Source of the DNA: a virus
Length of the DNA stretch: 64,000 nt
Direction: 5' to 3' (one strand)
IMG/VR virus record: IMGVR_UViG_3300018417_000005
Span: 25,368-89,367 of that record
Shown: positions 8,822-17,255 of the stretch, piece by piece
Layout: every line of letters begins with the position of its first letter
Position numbering within the stretch: position 1 is the first letter of the stretch
The notes under the pieces: model-generated
Databases searched by the model: none
The model's input: only the letters and a program-made list of their open reading frames with translations
What the model was told of the DNA's origin: nothing
Translations under genes and position numbers: made by a program

Positions 8822-9445
8822 TATAATTTTACTTCTGTCAAACTTCCTAAACGCTGTATAATACGTTTCGAAATCATCTACTGTTTGACGAGCGTGAAAC
8901 AGTTCTAGTGGTACTTTCTTAGAAAAAGTAACGATAGGAATATGATAGGTTTTTATGATATATTCTAGTCGCGAAATATCCTTCCTCAACGCATCAAGAA
9001 TAATTGTTTTATAATTTATATCCGAGACAACTTCTATCAACCAATGATGATATTCATTCTCTGGATTATAGTTTTTAGCAACTTCTCGCAATTCGTAATA
9101 CAAAGCTCTTACTGGGTTTATAGCTGATCTATATTTCTTGCTTATGCTAGAAAAAATAAAACTACTATGTGTCGTAGACAAATTATCCATTACATCTTTA
9201 TACTCTCTAGTAAGAGTTCCCCTTAGCATCTTGACAGTACGGTCAACTACACGGTCAAAATTATCTTTTAAATTATCGGCTATATCCTTATGTCTCGGAG
9301 ACAGCTCGCTATGTAGTCTCAGGATGTCGTCTAAGGTATACATACGATGTAATAAAAGTTTTGGGAGAGTGTTTGTCTTTTGGTATTTGTCTAGTGCGCT
9401 TTGTATCTGAAGTACATCGAAGTTTATCACTTCACCTTTCTTCAT
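8816..9445 (-). CDS. Hypothetical helical protein
   Basis: 209 residues, mostly alpha-helical and charged, with no recognised domain. Start: a minus-strand late element (9451-9458) lies exactly 5 nt upstream of the ATG and there is no Shine-Dalgarno, so translation is probably leaderless. The gene converges on the plus-strand late gene and overlaps its last codons. Confidence 0.55.
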   Translation of the reverse strand: MKKGEVINFDVLQIQSALDKYQKTNTLPKLLLHRMYTLDDILRLHSELSPRHKDIADNLKDNFDRVVDRTVKMLRGTLTREYKDVMDNLSTTHSSFIFSSISKKYRSAINPVRALYYELREVAKNYNPENEYHHWLIEVVSDINYKTIILDALRKDISRLEYIIKTYHIPIVTFSKKVPLELFHARQTVDDFETYYTAFRKFDRSKIIL

Positions 9446-9450
9446 ACATA

Positions 9451-9458
9451 TATTTATT
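9451..9458 (-). promoter_or_regulatory. Late promoter (AATAAATA), leaderless
   Basis: Minus-strand element with a 5-nt gap to the ATG at 9445. Confidence 0.65.
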
Positions 9459-9879
9459 AAGAATTAATAGCAAGTATAGTATGTAGTTTTTCTGTACCTT
9501 TGTTTTGCTTAAGAGTAGTTTTTGCGCCAGCGTGTAAAGGCTGTGGCCAAACGCCAATGTCAACCCACGCATAGCCTGCGCTTTCTTCATTTAGAATAGG
9601 AGTAAATTCTTCGTCTACTACATACACAAAACTGTAATAGTAAAACTTTTGATCTCTACTTTGATATATGTCTATAGGATTGAGTTTAGTAAGTTCAGGA
9701 ACAAATCCTATTTCCTCACCTAGCTCACGCTTAATAGCATCATAGGGTGTTTCGTTTGCTTCTAATGTGCCGCCCCAGAATCCCCAAGTATGCTTGAAAC
9801 GTTTTTCAGATTTTCTTAATTGTAGTAAACAGCGTCCTGTGTCTTTAGCTAAAAAGACAACGCCTGCGGCTATAGTCAT
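9457..9879 (-). CDS. Nudix hydrolase
   Basis: 140 residues. The Nudix box is complete: G37-x5-E43-x7-R51-E52-L53-x-E55-E56-x-G58 (GTLEANE..RELGEEIG), so the Mg-binding glutamates are present. This family cleaves nucleoside diphosphates linked to another group. The phage substrate cannot be told from sequence: oxidised dNTP, dinucleotide, NAD-type or capped RNA are all possible. GTTAAATA lies 5 nt before the ATG, matching the leaderless late-promoter spacing. Located downstream of gp15. Confidence 0.85.
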   Translation of the reverse strand: MTIAAGVVFLAKDTGRCLLQLRKSEKRFKHTWGFWGGTLEANETPYDAIKRELGEEIGFVPELTKLNPIDIYQSRDQKFYYYSFVYVVDEEFTPILNEESAGYAWVDIGVWPQPLHAGAKTTLKQNKGTEKLHTILAINS

Positions 9880-9884
9880 AATAG

Positions 9885-9892
9885 TATTTAAC
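9885..9892 (-). promoter_or_regulatory. Variant late promoter (GTTAAATA), leaderless
   Basis: Differs from the consensus at position 2 but has the same 5-nt spacing to the Nudix ATG at 9879. Confidence 0.45.
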
Positions 9893-9896
9893 TATA

Positions 9897-11762
9897 TTAG
9901 AGAACTAAAACCCAGTAACCTGGATTATAAGTGCCTTCATAACTGTTAATCCACTGCGAGCCTGTCCACTTGTATTGTGTAGAACTAGCAGTACTTGTTA
10001 CGTAATTTTCGGTTGACACATTACTAGAATCGTAAGACACTATCCAGCTGTTACTGTCAGCGTCGAATTCGATAATATCATTTTCTCTAGCTAAGATATC
10101 CCACGCTAATGTAAAATTAGCTTGGCCCGCCACTAATTCTAAATTTGATGTCTCGGGTATCTCTGGCGATCCTGGATCTGCTATGCCGGTATTAAACCCT
10201 GTAAATGAATAAGTGTATGAATTATTAGCAAAGTCTAAACCATCGTATCGTACTAATTCAACAATAGTTTTCAAGTCGTTTTCAAATGTAATACTAATAG
10301 AGGTCGGCAAATTATCAACACCAGGGGCAACGGTAATGTCTACGCGCCCGATTTCAACCTCCGGGAAAAACCCTACAGCAAAAATCCCATCATTAGGGAA
10401 AGAATCGATATACGTAGTAAACGGATTCCCGTCGTATAATACATCAGTGTTGGCCGCAATTAAGCCGGGCTCACCCAAATAAACATTGCTTGTATCGTAC
10501 CAACCTATCTCAGCAATCTCGAAACTAGATTTGTCCGGACCCTGTAAATCGTTAATTATAATAGTCCAATTGCTTGAGCTTTCCACGTTACCTAATGTAG
10601 GCGGAACTGCCGGTACTGCCGGAGTAATAACGGTTTCATAAACTGCAGGACTTATATCCTCAGTAAGAAGGTAACGTTGTCCTGCAGATGCAGGGTCAAG
10701 CCCGTCACCGGGATAAACAGCCCTAGGGTCTATAATGCTATCAACACTAGATACGGTGTTAGTAGGCAACGTGTCAGAATCTAACGTAAACGTCATCGTA
10801 TTATTTGACAGGCTTATACCTCCTACAATAACATCTGTATCGTTCTCAGGATCGTTAGTAGTGTTTAATTTAAGCAAGCTAGTAGTAGATACAGTGCCAT
10901 ACATCTCAATGACATTGTTCCACGATTGCTCTATGCCAGCGGAATTAAGTAACACAGCAGAACTGCCGCTAATTTGTAAGTAATAATCTCCTGGAGTAAC
11001 AATAACCTGCGCAGTATTTTCTATACTGCTAAAGAAGTCATAGTAATCATTATCGAATCCTAAGTCTGCTATACTATCTACAGTGTGAATATCTGCAATA
11101 ATTTTTTGTATAATAGATTGCGCCTTAACCTTAGCTGGAGGAGAAATCCAAATAGGCACCTCAAATGTAAGCGTAGCAATATCTAAACTTTCATCAACGC
11201 CGGCTGGCACACTTCTGCTAGTCCACGAAGTATTAGTTAATGTTATATTAAATACGTTAGACCAATCTAGCGGATTGCTATTGCTTTGTAACTCTAGACT
11301 AGGATTAAACAACACAAAAATTTGTTCTAATAATTGTAATTTAGTATCAGTGTTTGTAGTCCAAATATCAACTTGTAATGTAAGATCATACGGAACAGGC
11401 ATATATTTTTGTACAGTGTACAAGTTGCCCTGCTCAGAAGAGTATGTGCCAGTGTCGGGATCATATAAACGTTCAGCTACTTGTTTAGTGTCTACGTTCA
11501 TTGGATCTTGTGCGCGTTCTCTCGATAGCTGTAACTCATTAATGCTTAGTGCTATAAACGGCGCAGAGTTTACGACGTTCTCTGAGTTGTTCCTCAAAAT
11601 ACTCGATACCATTCTGCTAGCATCACCATAACGAACAGGCACTCGATTGTAACTGGTGCCGGTGCTTGACACTTCCTTTACTTGAAAGTGAGAAAACACA
11701 CGAATAAGCTGAAGCAAGTATCGCTTAATTTGTTCGTCATAAAAGTAGTCAAGATTTGCCAT
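9897..11762 (-). CDS. 15: Tail sheath stabiliser/completion protein gp15, extended
   Basis: 621 residues. The first 230 match T4 gp15 in pattern: YFYDEQIKRYLLQLIRVFSHFQVK, then VPVRYGD, then PYDLTLQVDIWT and LTFEVPIWISPPAK. gp15 caps the tail tube and sheath and joins the neck. T4 gp15 is about 270 residues, so this protein carries about 350 extra C-terminal residues of beta-type, Ser/Asn-rich sequence (GDYYLQISGSSAVLLNSAG; WTIIINDLQGPDKSSFEI; GWYDTSN), which look like carbohydrate- or lectin-type domains. SD GAGGA before the ATG. It lies downstream of the endolysin and gp14 on the same strand. Confidence 0.8.
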   Translation of the reverse strand: MANLDYFYDEQIKRYLLQLIRVFSHFQVKEVSSTGTSYNRVPVRYGDASRMVSSILRNNSENVVNSAPFIALSINELQLSRERAQDPMNVDTKQVAERLYDPDTGTYSSEQGNLYTVQKYMPVPYDLTLQVDIWTTNTDTKLQLLEQIFVLFNPSLELQSNSNPLDWSNVFNITLTNTSWTSRSVPAGVDESLDIATLTFEVPIWISPPAKVKAQSIIQKIIADIHTVDSIADLGFDNDYYDFFSSIENTAQVIVTPGDYYLQISGSSAVLLNSAGIEQSWNNVIEMYGTVSTTSLLKLNTTNDPENDTDVIVGGISLSNNTMTFTLDSDTLPTNTVSSVDSIIDPRAVYPGDGLDPASAGQRYLLTEDISPAVYETVITPAVPAVPPTLGNVESSSNWTIIINDLQGPDKSSFEIAEIGWYDTSNVYLGEPGLIAANTDVLYDGNPFTTYIDSFPNDGIFAVGFFPEVEIGRVDITVAPGVDNLPTSISITFENDLKTIVELVRYDGLDFANNSYTYSFTGFNTGIADPGSPEIPETSNLELVAGQANFTLAWDILARENDIIEFDADSNSWIVSYDSSNVSTENYVTSTASSTQYKWTGSQWINSYEGTYNPGYWVLVL

Positions 11763-11764
11763 TA

Positions 11765-12238
11765 TTAATCCTCAAACTCTGTTACAAGTTCGTACCGTGT
11801 CTTTTTACCGTCTTTAAATGCGATAAGTTTCGTGCCTCTATTATTGCTACGTTTAACAGAAGCATGAACCCATCCACTATTTTCGCCTTCGGCTGGGTTA
11901 TAAAATTCTAAAATAACTTGATCGAACTTGCAGTTATTAACAATCCAATCAGCAAGCTCTTTATTTGATACGCCTGCTATTTCCATATCAACAGCTTCGC
12001 CCTTACAATGTTGCGATGTGCGCGAGCCTCCTATTGCTTTATTTAAGTCAGGTGATCTATAACCGGATGTTACTCTAACAGGTTTACCGAAATGGTCTCT
12101 TACTGGCTGACAAATAGTCTCTACTAAATAAAGCAGATTGTCAAAATGCTCCCTGCTCGGTTCGTTGTTTATACCTTTGCGTTTTGCAGTCTCGGAGCGT
12201 GTGAACTCGCTTAAACTAAAATTCTTACTTAATTTCAT
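11765..12238 (-). CDS. M15-family zinc peptidase endolysin
   Basis: 157 residues from the ATG at 12238 (AGAGGA Shine-Dalgarno); a TTG 12 nt upstream is part of the ribosome site and not used here. The M15A motif SxHxxGxAxD is present as S75-Q-H77-C-K-G80-E-A82-V-D84, with the second zinc His at H125 (GWVHAS). VTSGYRSPDLN (57-67) is the family's substrate-site signature. Such enzymes cut cross-links in peptidoglycan stem peptides. There is no signal peptide, so it needs a holin. Unusually, it sits between two neck genes. Confidence 0.88.
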   Translation of the reverse strand: MKLSKNFSLSEFTRSETAKRKGINNEPSREHFDNLLYLVETICQPVRDHFGKPVRVTSGYRSPDLNKAIGGSRTSQHCKGEAVDMEIAGVSNKELADWIVNNCKFDQVILEFYNPAEGENSGWVHASVKRSNNRGTKLIAFKDGKKTRYELVTEFED

Positions 12239-12246
12239 GTTTCCTC

Positions 12247-13308
12247 TCAATTATCTGTTTTAGGTAATACAACTTTGCTGAGATTAGTTTTCTCAGGAGC
12301 AGTAGTACCGTCTGTGTTTGTTGTTGTATTGTCGTTGTTGACAAATGTTGTAAGTAGTTTATTAGCAGATGCCCAAACGTCACGTGTATCAGTTTCAACA
12401 TAAATCCAACGTGTACCGGATTTTCTAAATAATCTGTCTGGCTCAAAATCTGTACGTAAAAAGTAATCGCCATCTACGACACCGCTTGTTGGGAAAGTAG
12501 TACCTGTGCCTACAACAGCAGTACCATTCGGAGGATTACCGTCTCCAGAGAAAAAATCTACTACAGGCTTATCTGGAACTTCTGGATCGTAAAATAAATG
12601 TGCAGTTTCTCTATATTGCGGATCGTATGGAACTTCGAGTTCTGCCGCGGCTAAGATAGCATCATTGATAGCAATGTCGTCTGCGTAAGTACTAATAAGA
12701 TTACGTAAATCTTCCTCGTTCTCACCAGTGCCAAGAATATCTCTGTATTCCTGGCTGTCTGTAATAGGACCTAACTTAACTCTCCAAAGATGTGGCCACC
12801 AGCGTGGATCATAACCTTCGGCTGGCCTAGCGCCATCTGTAATTACATAAAATCCGTTTATGGCTTCGTCACTACCTAACAAAATATCGTCACGTAGATG
12901 AGGAAGTTCAATAACATCACCAGGCATAAGTTTTCTGCCTAATGATTCGAACATACTTTCTATATGGAAATTCATAAACAGCGTACCGTTTGCTAAAAAT
13001 AAACCAAACTGTGTTAAATCGTACGCATCATTATCTTGTATATTGTACTGCCCGCGCATTTCGTATACAGTAGTATCATACTTGCGGTCTCTGTTTTCTA
13101 AGAATAGTAAATCTTGTATAAATGTAGGATCGTCTGTGCCTGCGGTTGCTGGCCTAGTTGGATCATTTACGTCAGGTTGGTCATTAGCACCCAAATACTT
13201 ATGTACAAGCACACCAGTGCCGCCAGCATACAAATGTTCACCAACAATTCTGTCTATAAAGCTAAAATCGTTCGTTTTTATTGGGTTCCAGAGACTTAAA
13301 CGTGGCAT
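12247..13308 (-). CDS. 14: Neck protein gp14
   Basis: 353 residues. The start MPRLSLWNPIKTNDF..IDRI with GGTGVLVHKYLG, then VYEMRGQYNI, GRKLMPGDVIELPHL and a WRVKLGP strand follow the pattern of gp14 neck/head-tail connector proteins in marine T4-like phages. A central MRG..., then 'GDVIELP', also matches T4 gp14. The C-terminal 100 residues are a Gly/Pro/Thr-rich extension. gp14 joins gp13 to close the head for tail attachment. SD GAGGA; a late promoter lies upstream. Confidence 0.75.
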   Translation of the reverse strand: MPRLSLWNPIKTNDFSFIDRIVGEHLYAGGTGVLVHKYLGANDQPDVNDPTRPATAGTDDPTFIQDLLFLENRDRKYDTTVYEMRGQYNIQDNDAYDLTQFGLFLANGTLFMNFHIESMFESLGRKLMPGDVIELPHLRDDILLGSDEAINGFYVITDGARPAEGYDPRWWPHLWRVKLGPITDSQEYRDILGTGENEEDLRNLISTYADDIAINDAILAAAELEVPYDPQYRETAHLFYDPEVPDKPVVDFFSGDGNPPNGTAVVGTGTTFPTSGVVDGDYFLRTDFEPDRLFRKSGTRWIYVETDTRDVWASANKLLTTFVNNDNTTTNTDGTTAPEKTNLSKVVLPKTDN

Positions 13309-13335
13309 TAATTTTCCTCAAATGTTATATAACAC

Positions 13336-13343
13336 TATTTATC
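13336..13343 (-). promoter_or_regulatory. Late promoter (GATAAATA) for gp14-endolysin-gp15
   Basis: Minus-strand element 28 nt upstream of the gp14 start, with a Shine-Dalgarno between. It is back to back with the plus-strand sigma70 promoter at 13389. Confidence 0.75.
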
Positions 13344-13388
13344 AATAACTTGCAAGGGTAGAAAATCCAAAAAAGGTTGCTAAATAAC

Positions 13389-13416
13389 TTGACATACTCT
13401 TATTTGAGTGTATAAT
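13389..13416 (+). promoter_or_regulatory. Sigma70-type promoter
   Basis: TTGACA (13389-13394), 16-bp spacer, TATAAT (13411-13416). It drives the small membrane protein gene at 13448. The 139-nt gap 13309-13447 therefore holds two divergent promoters and nothing else. Confidence 0.85.
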
Positions 13417-13447
13417 AGTAGAACTTAAACAATAATGGGTAGAAAAA

Positions 13448-13666
13448 ATGGAAGATTATATGTGGGTATTTTTGGGTGTAATTGCTCTCAACAGTTACTT
13501 TTCGTTTAAGGCGGGAGAGTCCAGCGGAAAATGGGTTGCTGTTCTCGGCACTATTAGATTTTTAAGCAAGTCTAACGCACTTAAGTCGTCATCTAATATT
13601 GACGATTTTAATGAGTGGCCACAAGAACTCCGCGAAGCATACAATAACAAAGAGGTGTTAAAATAA
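13448..13666 (+). CDS. Small membrane protein
   Basis: 72 residues. One hydrophobic segment near the N-terminus (MWVFLGVIALNSYFSF, about 5-20), then a polar C-terminus (FNEWPQELREAY). Expressed from an early-type promoter and overlapping the next gene by 1 nt. Role unknown; an early inner-membrane effector on the host is possible but only inferred. Confidence 0.6.
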   Translation: MEDYMWVFLGVIALNSYFSFKAGESSGKWVAVLGTIRFLSKSNALKSSSNIDDFNEWPQELREAYNNKEVLK

Positions 13667-14811
13667 TGGCTGTACGTAAAAAGAAGAATGTGTATTTAAC
13701 ACCCGAACCTGTATGGGCTAATCTCAAGAAAGCGGCTACCGGTACAGAAGACGAACGCTACAAAGCTCACCAACATGCTGAATTCTTTGTCCACTACGAA
13801 ATTGATAACAAGGCAAAGATTAAAGCAACTAAAGACTTTCTAAAAACATACAAATTAACTAAAGAACAGCGTAAGCAATTAAATCTATTGCCGGATTACA
13901 CGTTTGTTCATGTCGGCAAATATATCTGGATTACAAATAAACTTGGCTTCTCATACGAAGCCTTAGACGCAGGTATAGCAGAATACGTAGTAGAGTGGAT
14001 TGAACTTAGCAAAGACTTGAAAGAATTAAAACTTGAAGAAGAAGCCGCCAAACCTGAAAAGAAAGTAGTTACTATTCAGCAACGTATGCGCGAACAGGTA
14101 GTTGGATTAACTAGTGAATGGGAAGGCTACATCGACGACTTAGTTGATGGCAACTTTACTCTAGCAAAATTTGAGCCTTATAACGATATGCTAGCATTTG
14201 ATGGCGGATTGATAAAAGCTAATCACGCTAAAATCATTAAAGACGTATTTGAGCCTGCTTATACTGAAATAGTAGAAGTAATCGAAGGCGACGATGCGGA
14301 ATTAACACAGGCATACGATCATTTGAGTGCTAAAAAGAAGAAGGAATTCTTAGCATTCTTTGACAAAATTAACGCGGCTTGCGACACATACATTAAAACT
14401 AGCAAAGCAACACGCAAGACACGCAAACCTAAATCAGTTAGTAAAGAAAAACTTGTAGCTAAACTAAAATATCAAATAAACGATAGTAAGTTAGGTATTG
14501 CTAGCATTAATCCAGCTGATATTATAGATGCTAGAGAGCTTTGGGTGTATAATACCAAATACAGAAAGATTGGTGTTTATAAGGCTGACGATATAGGTCC
14601 AAGTCTAAGCGTAAAAGGCGCGTCGATTATAAACTTTATGGAAAACCTAAGTTTTCAGAAAACGCTACGTAAGCCCGAAGAGCAACTTAAACTGTTCAAA
14701 GGCAACGCAAAGACTAAGTACGGAAAAGCATTCGATAGCATCAAAGCTACGGATACTAAGTTAAACGGCAGACTAGGACCTAACATAGTGATTCTAAAAG
14801 CATTTAGTTGA
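13666..14811 (+). CDS. Hypothetical protein of early operon
   Basis: 381 residues, helix-rich and basic. Segment LLPDYTFVHVGKYIWITNKLG lies at about 80-100, a charged coiled-coil region in the middle, and NPADIIDARELWVYNTKYRKIGVYKAD near 283-310. I recall similar full-length proteins in marine T4-like phages with no assigned function. AGAGGTG Shine-Dalgarno precedes the start inside the upstream gene. Confidence 0.6.
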   Translation: MAVRKKKNVYLTPEPVWANLKKAATGTEDERYKAHQHAEFFVHYEIDNKAKIKATKDFLKTYKLTKEQRKQLNLLPDYTFVHVGKYIWITNKLGFSYEALDAGIAEYVVEWIELSKDLKELKLEEEAAKPEKKVVTIQQRMREQVVGLTSEWEGYIDDLVDGNFTLAKFEPYNDMLAFDGGLIKANHAKIIKDVFEPAYTEIVEVIEGDDAELTQAYDHLSAKKKKEFLAFFDKINAACDTYIKTSKATRKTRKPKSVSKEKLVAKLKYQINDSKLGIASINPADIIDARELWVYNTKYRKIGVYKADDIGPSLSVKGASIINFMENLSFQKTLRKPEEQLKLFKGNAKTKYGKAFDSIKATDTKLNGRLGPNIVILKAFS

Positions 14812-14817
14812 TAAATA
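14810..14817 (+). promoter_or_regulatory. Late promoter (GATAAATA) for gp13
   Basis: Overlaps the stop of the early gene upstream; leader about 20 nt with GGAG before the ATG at 14842. Marks the switch from an early to a late unit. Confidence 0.8.
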
Positions 14818-14841
14818 CTGTAAAGTATTTGGAGAAACTAC

Positions 14842-15603
14842 ATGCCTATTAATCAGATCGGCTACTTAAGCCGAGAAGAACTTATTAAAGAATTACGATT
14901 GCGGTTAGCCGACGATATGGTAGACGTTGAACTGGACCGACAACATTACGATGTTGCTATTGATAAAGCATTAGCAGTCTACAGGCAAACCAGTAGCGGT
15001 AGCACTGAGGAAAGTGTAGTATTTTTTAGCACTATTGCAGGTGTAACAGAATACACCTTTCCGGATGAGGTTATGGAAGTACAGCGTCTTTACAGACGAG
15101 GCATCGGCACTAACAGTGGCGGCGGTACAAACTTCGATCCATTTGATGTAGCATTTAACAATATGTACATGCTTCAGGCAGGCCAGATTGGTGGTCTTGC
15201 GGTATTTGACGCATTTGCGCAGTACAAAGAAACAATTAGTAGAATATTCGGTAGCGAATACGACTTTAACTGGAATAGAAATACTAAGAAGTTAAAAATA
15301 CTTAGAAATATAAGACATACAGAAGAAGTGTTAGCAGTAGTAAACAATTTCATCCCTGAGAGTGTTTTGTTGAGAGATGTTTATGCTAATCCTTGGTTAG
15401 CTAATTACTCATTGGCAATGTCTAAGTATATGCTCGGCGAAGCACGTAGCAAGTACCAAAGCGGATTACCCGGCGCAGGCGGAAATATCCAACTTAATGG
15501 TGAAGCTCTAAAAGCAGAAGCCGTTGCAGAACTGGAAGCACTTAAGGAACAAGTACACAACATGGAAGAGGGCAATTTCCCACTCGGCTTCATTATCGGG
15601 TAG
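14842..15603 (+). CDS. 13: Neck protein gp13
   Basis: 253 residues. The pattern LREELIKELRLRLA-type N-terminus, EVMEVQRLYRRG, and the C-terminal signature RSKYQSGLPGAGGNIQLNG followed by EALKAEAVAELEALKEQ is that of gp13, the neck/head-closure protein of T4-like phages (T4 gp13 is 309 residues, marine versions are shorter). It works with gp14 and gp15, which lie on the opposite strand at 9.9-13.3 kb. The last 11 nt overlap the convergent endonuclease gene. Confidence 0.85.
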   Translation: MPINQIGYLSREELIKELRLRLADDMVDVELDRQHYDVAIDKALAVYRQTSSGSTEESVVFFSTIAGVTEYTFPDEVMEVQRLYRRGIGTNSGGGTNFDPFDVAFNNMYMLQAGQIGGLAVFDAFAQYKETISRIFGSEYDFNWNRNTKKLKILRNIRHTEEVLAVVNNFIPESVLLRDVYANPWLANYSLAMSKYMLGEARSKYQSGLPGAGGNIQLNGEALKAEAVAELEALKEQVHNMEEGNFPLGFIIG

Positions 15604-16414
15604 CACTAGTCCTAGCTACGCTAACGGCCCGTCTTTGCCCTTCTGATTTATTGTGCTTTATGATTTTTTCTCTGTGATTTTCAGATAACAACCGTCCTTT
15701 CGATAACACTTTTCGTCTTTTATCGTCTGGCGTTAGCCGATAATTTTTAGCCCCGTCATTATACCAAGACCTGCCTACTGCGTCTTGGCTATTAGAAATC
15801 TTCATTCTTTCTTTAGTAGTATCTGATACTTTCTTTCCCTTACAACTTCTTGACATGTTTTCTTTATATTCTTGTGTCCGTGGAGGCCGGTTCTTCGCCG
15901 AAGCAGTTACTTTATTTTTAAACGCTTGTGTATAGCCCGAATCTAGCAATTTTGCTTTTGGGTCATTCGGAAACAATAGAAAATTGCTACTTCCGTTATT
16001 AAATCCTCTCCGTCCGGTTATTTGCTTTCTTCTAAGTATTTTTTGTTCTTCGGTTACTTTGTTGCCAGTATTTGGTCCAGACTGGTTATAAAACGCAGGA
16101 TAAGCATTATTATTAGCCCAATCGTTTTTTCTGTATACTCTTGTTATTATTTTGTTCTCATACAAGATAGCATCATCTTTGTGGTCAAACGTCCAGCATA
16201 ATCTGTACTCGAATCGTTCGGGGTGATATTTAAATTCTTCCTTGAACTTGCCGGAGGTATGGTATTTTATACCAAAATCGCTAAGTGGACTTACTTTATT
16301 TGCCCAACGAACACCATAATATTTGGTATTAGACAGTATGTGTTTAATGTAATATGTGTACGGTAATACGTCGGTAAATCTTTTATGTTTTTTGATAGAG
16401 TTATAAATACTCAT
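15593..16414 (-). CDS. GIY-YIG-like homing endonuclease with NUMOD3-type repeats
   Basis: 273 residues. The N-terminal YTYYIKHILSNTKYYGVRWAN (about 19-39) matches the degenerate GIY-YIG strand pair (YxYxI...KYYGVR) of phage Seg-like endonucleases, followed by HTSGKF.EEF and a YENKII helix. C-terminal basic repeats (GKKVSDTTKERM, about 200) resemble NUMOD3 DNA-binding modules, and WYNDGAKNYRL is a common companion motif. AAAGGAG Shine-Dalgarno. It is a free-standing mobile endonuclease inserted antisense between gp13 and the kinase, and gp13 is intact. Confidence 0.75.
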   Translation of the reverse strand: MSIYNSIKKHKRFTDVLPYTYYIKHILSNTKYYGVRWANKVSPLSDFGIKYHTSGKFKEEFKYHPERFEYRLCWTFDHKDDAILYENKIITRVYRKNDWANNNAYPAFYNQSGPNTGNKVTEEQKILRRKQITGRRGFNNGSSNFLLFPNDPKAKLLDSGYTQAFKNKVTASAKNRPPRTQEYKENMSRSCKGKKVSDTTKERMKISNSQDAVGRSWYNDGAKNYRLTPDDKRRKVLSKGRLLSENHREKIIKHNKSEGQRRAVSVARTSATR

Positions 16415-16472
16415 GCTGATACTCCTTTCTAGTATTAGAGTAGATGGTGCTCCAACACGCGATCTACACTTT

Positions 16473-16480
16473 TATTTATC
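16473..16480 (-). promoter_or_regulatory. Candidate late promoter (GATAAATA) for the endonuclease
   Basis: Minus-strand element 58 nt upstream of the endonuclease start, adjacent to the plus-strand sigma70 promoter at 16488. Confidence 0.55.
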
Positions 16481-16487
16481 ATAATAC

Positions 16488-16515
16488 TTGACAATACATA
16501 AATAAGTGTTATAAT
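16488..16515 (+). promoter_or_regulatory. Sigma70-type promoter
   Basis: TTGACA (16488-16493), 16-bp spacer, TATAAT (16510-16515), driving the kinase gene. A GGAGG Shine-Dalgarno follows at 16531-16535. Confidence 0.85.
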
Positions 16516-16543
16516 TTAAAATAAATGCTCGGAGGATAGTCTC

Positions 16544-17194
16544 ATTATAATAGGACTCGTTGGATTAATAGGAAGTGGAAAAGGTACAGTAGCAGGAATG
16601 TTCGAGGAAGCTGGCTGTGCAACAGATAGTTTTGCGGCGCCACTCAAGGATGTGTGTTCGGCAATATTCGGTTGGCCACGAGACTTATTAGAAGGCGACA
16701 CTGTTGAAAGCAGAGAATTCCGAGAAACCCCAGACTTGTTTTGGTCAAAAAAATTAGATATTCCAAATTTTACTCCCCGCCTTGCATTACAGCTACTTGG
16801 CACTGATGTCCTACGTAAGCATTGGCACGAAGACTTATGGATGGATAGTTTGGAATATCGCATTCGTAAAAGTCACAAAGATCAAACAGTAGTAATAAGT
16901 GATGCACGTTTCCAAAACGAACTAAAACTAATTAACCGCATGGGCGGCAAAGTTATTTGGGTTAGACGCAACGAACTACCTGAATGGTGGGACACTGCTA
17001 AAGACGCAAACGATAGCGCAGTCGCACATAAGATTATGAAAACTAAGTACAAAGATGTACACGAATCTGAATGGAACTGGGTAGGTAGTCCGGTAGACTA
17101 CGTTATTCACAATGACGGCTCCATCGAAGATTTAGAAGAAAAAGTTAAGAATATTCAAAAATCACTTCTTATCCCTTCCCTTAAATTAGTATAA
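16544..17194 (+). CDS. 1: Deoxynucleoside monophosphate kinase (gp1-like), ATT start
   Basis: 216 residues if read from ATT at 16544. The P-loop is GLIGSGKGT (residues 7-15), right at the N-terminus as in P-loop kinases. DARFQNEL (about 120) and VAHKIMKTKYKDVHESEW further on fit the dNMP kinase gp1 family. These enzymes phosphorylate dNMPs for phage DNA synthesis. Between the in-frame stop at 16517 and the P-loop there is no ATG, GTG or TTG. The first ATG (16598) would remove the P-loop. GGAGG lies 8 nt before the ATT, so AUU initiation is the simplest reading; the adjacent ATA codons are alternatives. Confidence 0.8.
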   Translation: MIIGLVGLIGSGKGTVAGMFEEAGCATDSFAAPLKDVCSAIFGWPRDLLEGDTVESREFRETPDLFWSKKLDIPNFTPRLALQLLGTDVLRKHWHEDLWMDSLEYRIRKSHKDQTVVISDARFQNELKLINRMGGKVIWVRRNELPEWWDTAKDANDSAVAHKIMKTKYKDVHESEWNWVGSPVDYVIHNDGSIEDLEEKVKNIQKSLLIPSLKLV

Positions 17195-17230
17195 TACCAC
17201 CTAATATCTCCTAAATTGGGCTAATAGCCT

Positions 17231-17255
17231 AAATCGCCTTATATTTGGACGATTT
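17231..17255 (+). other. Small inverted repeat before the tail sheath promoter
   Basis: AAATCG ... CGATTT arms around an AT-rich loop, directly upstream of the late promoter. No T-run, so not a clear terminator. The rest of 17195-17299 holds only the late promoter and leader. Confidence 0.35.

Noticed and set aside
15593-16414. Group I intron carrying the endonuclease
   Set aside because: gp13 and the kinase are both uninterrupted and no intron ends are visible; the gene is free-standing.
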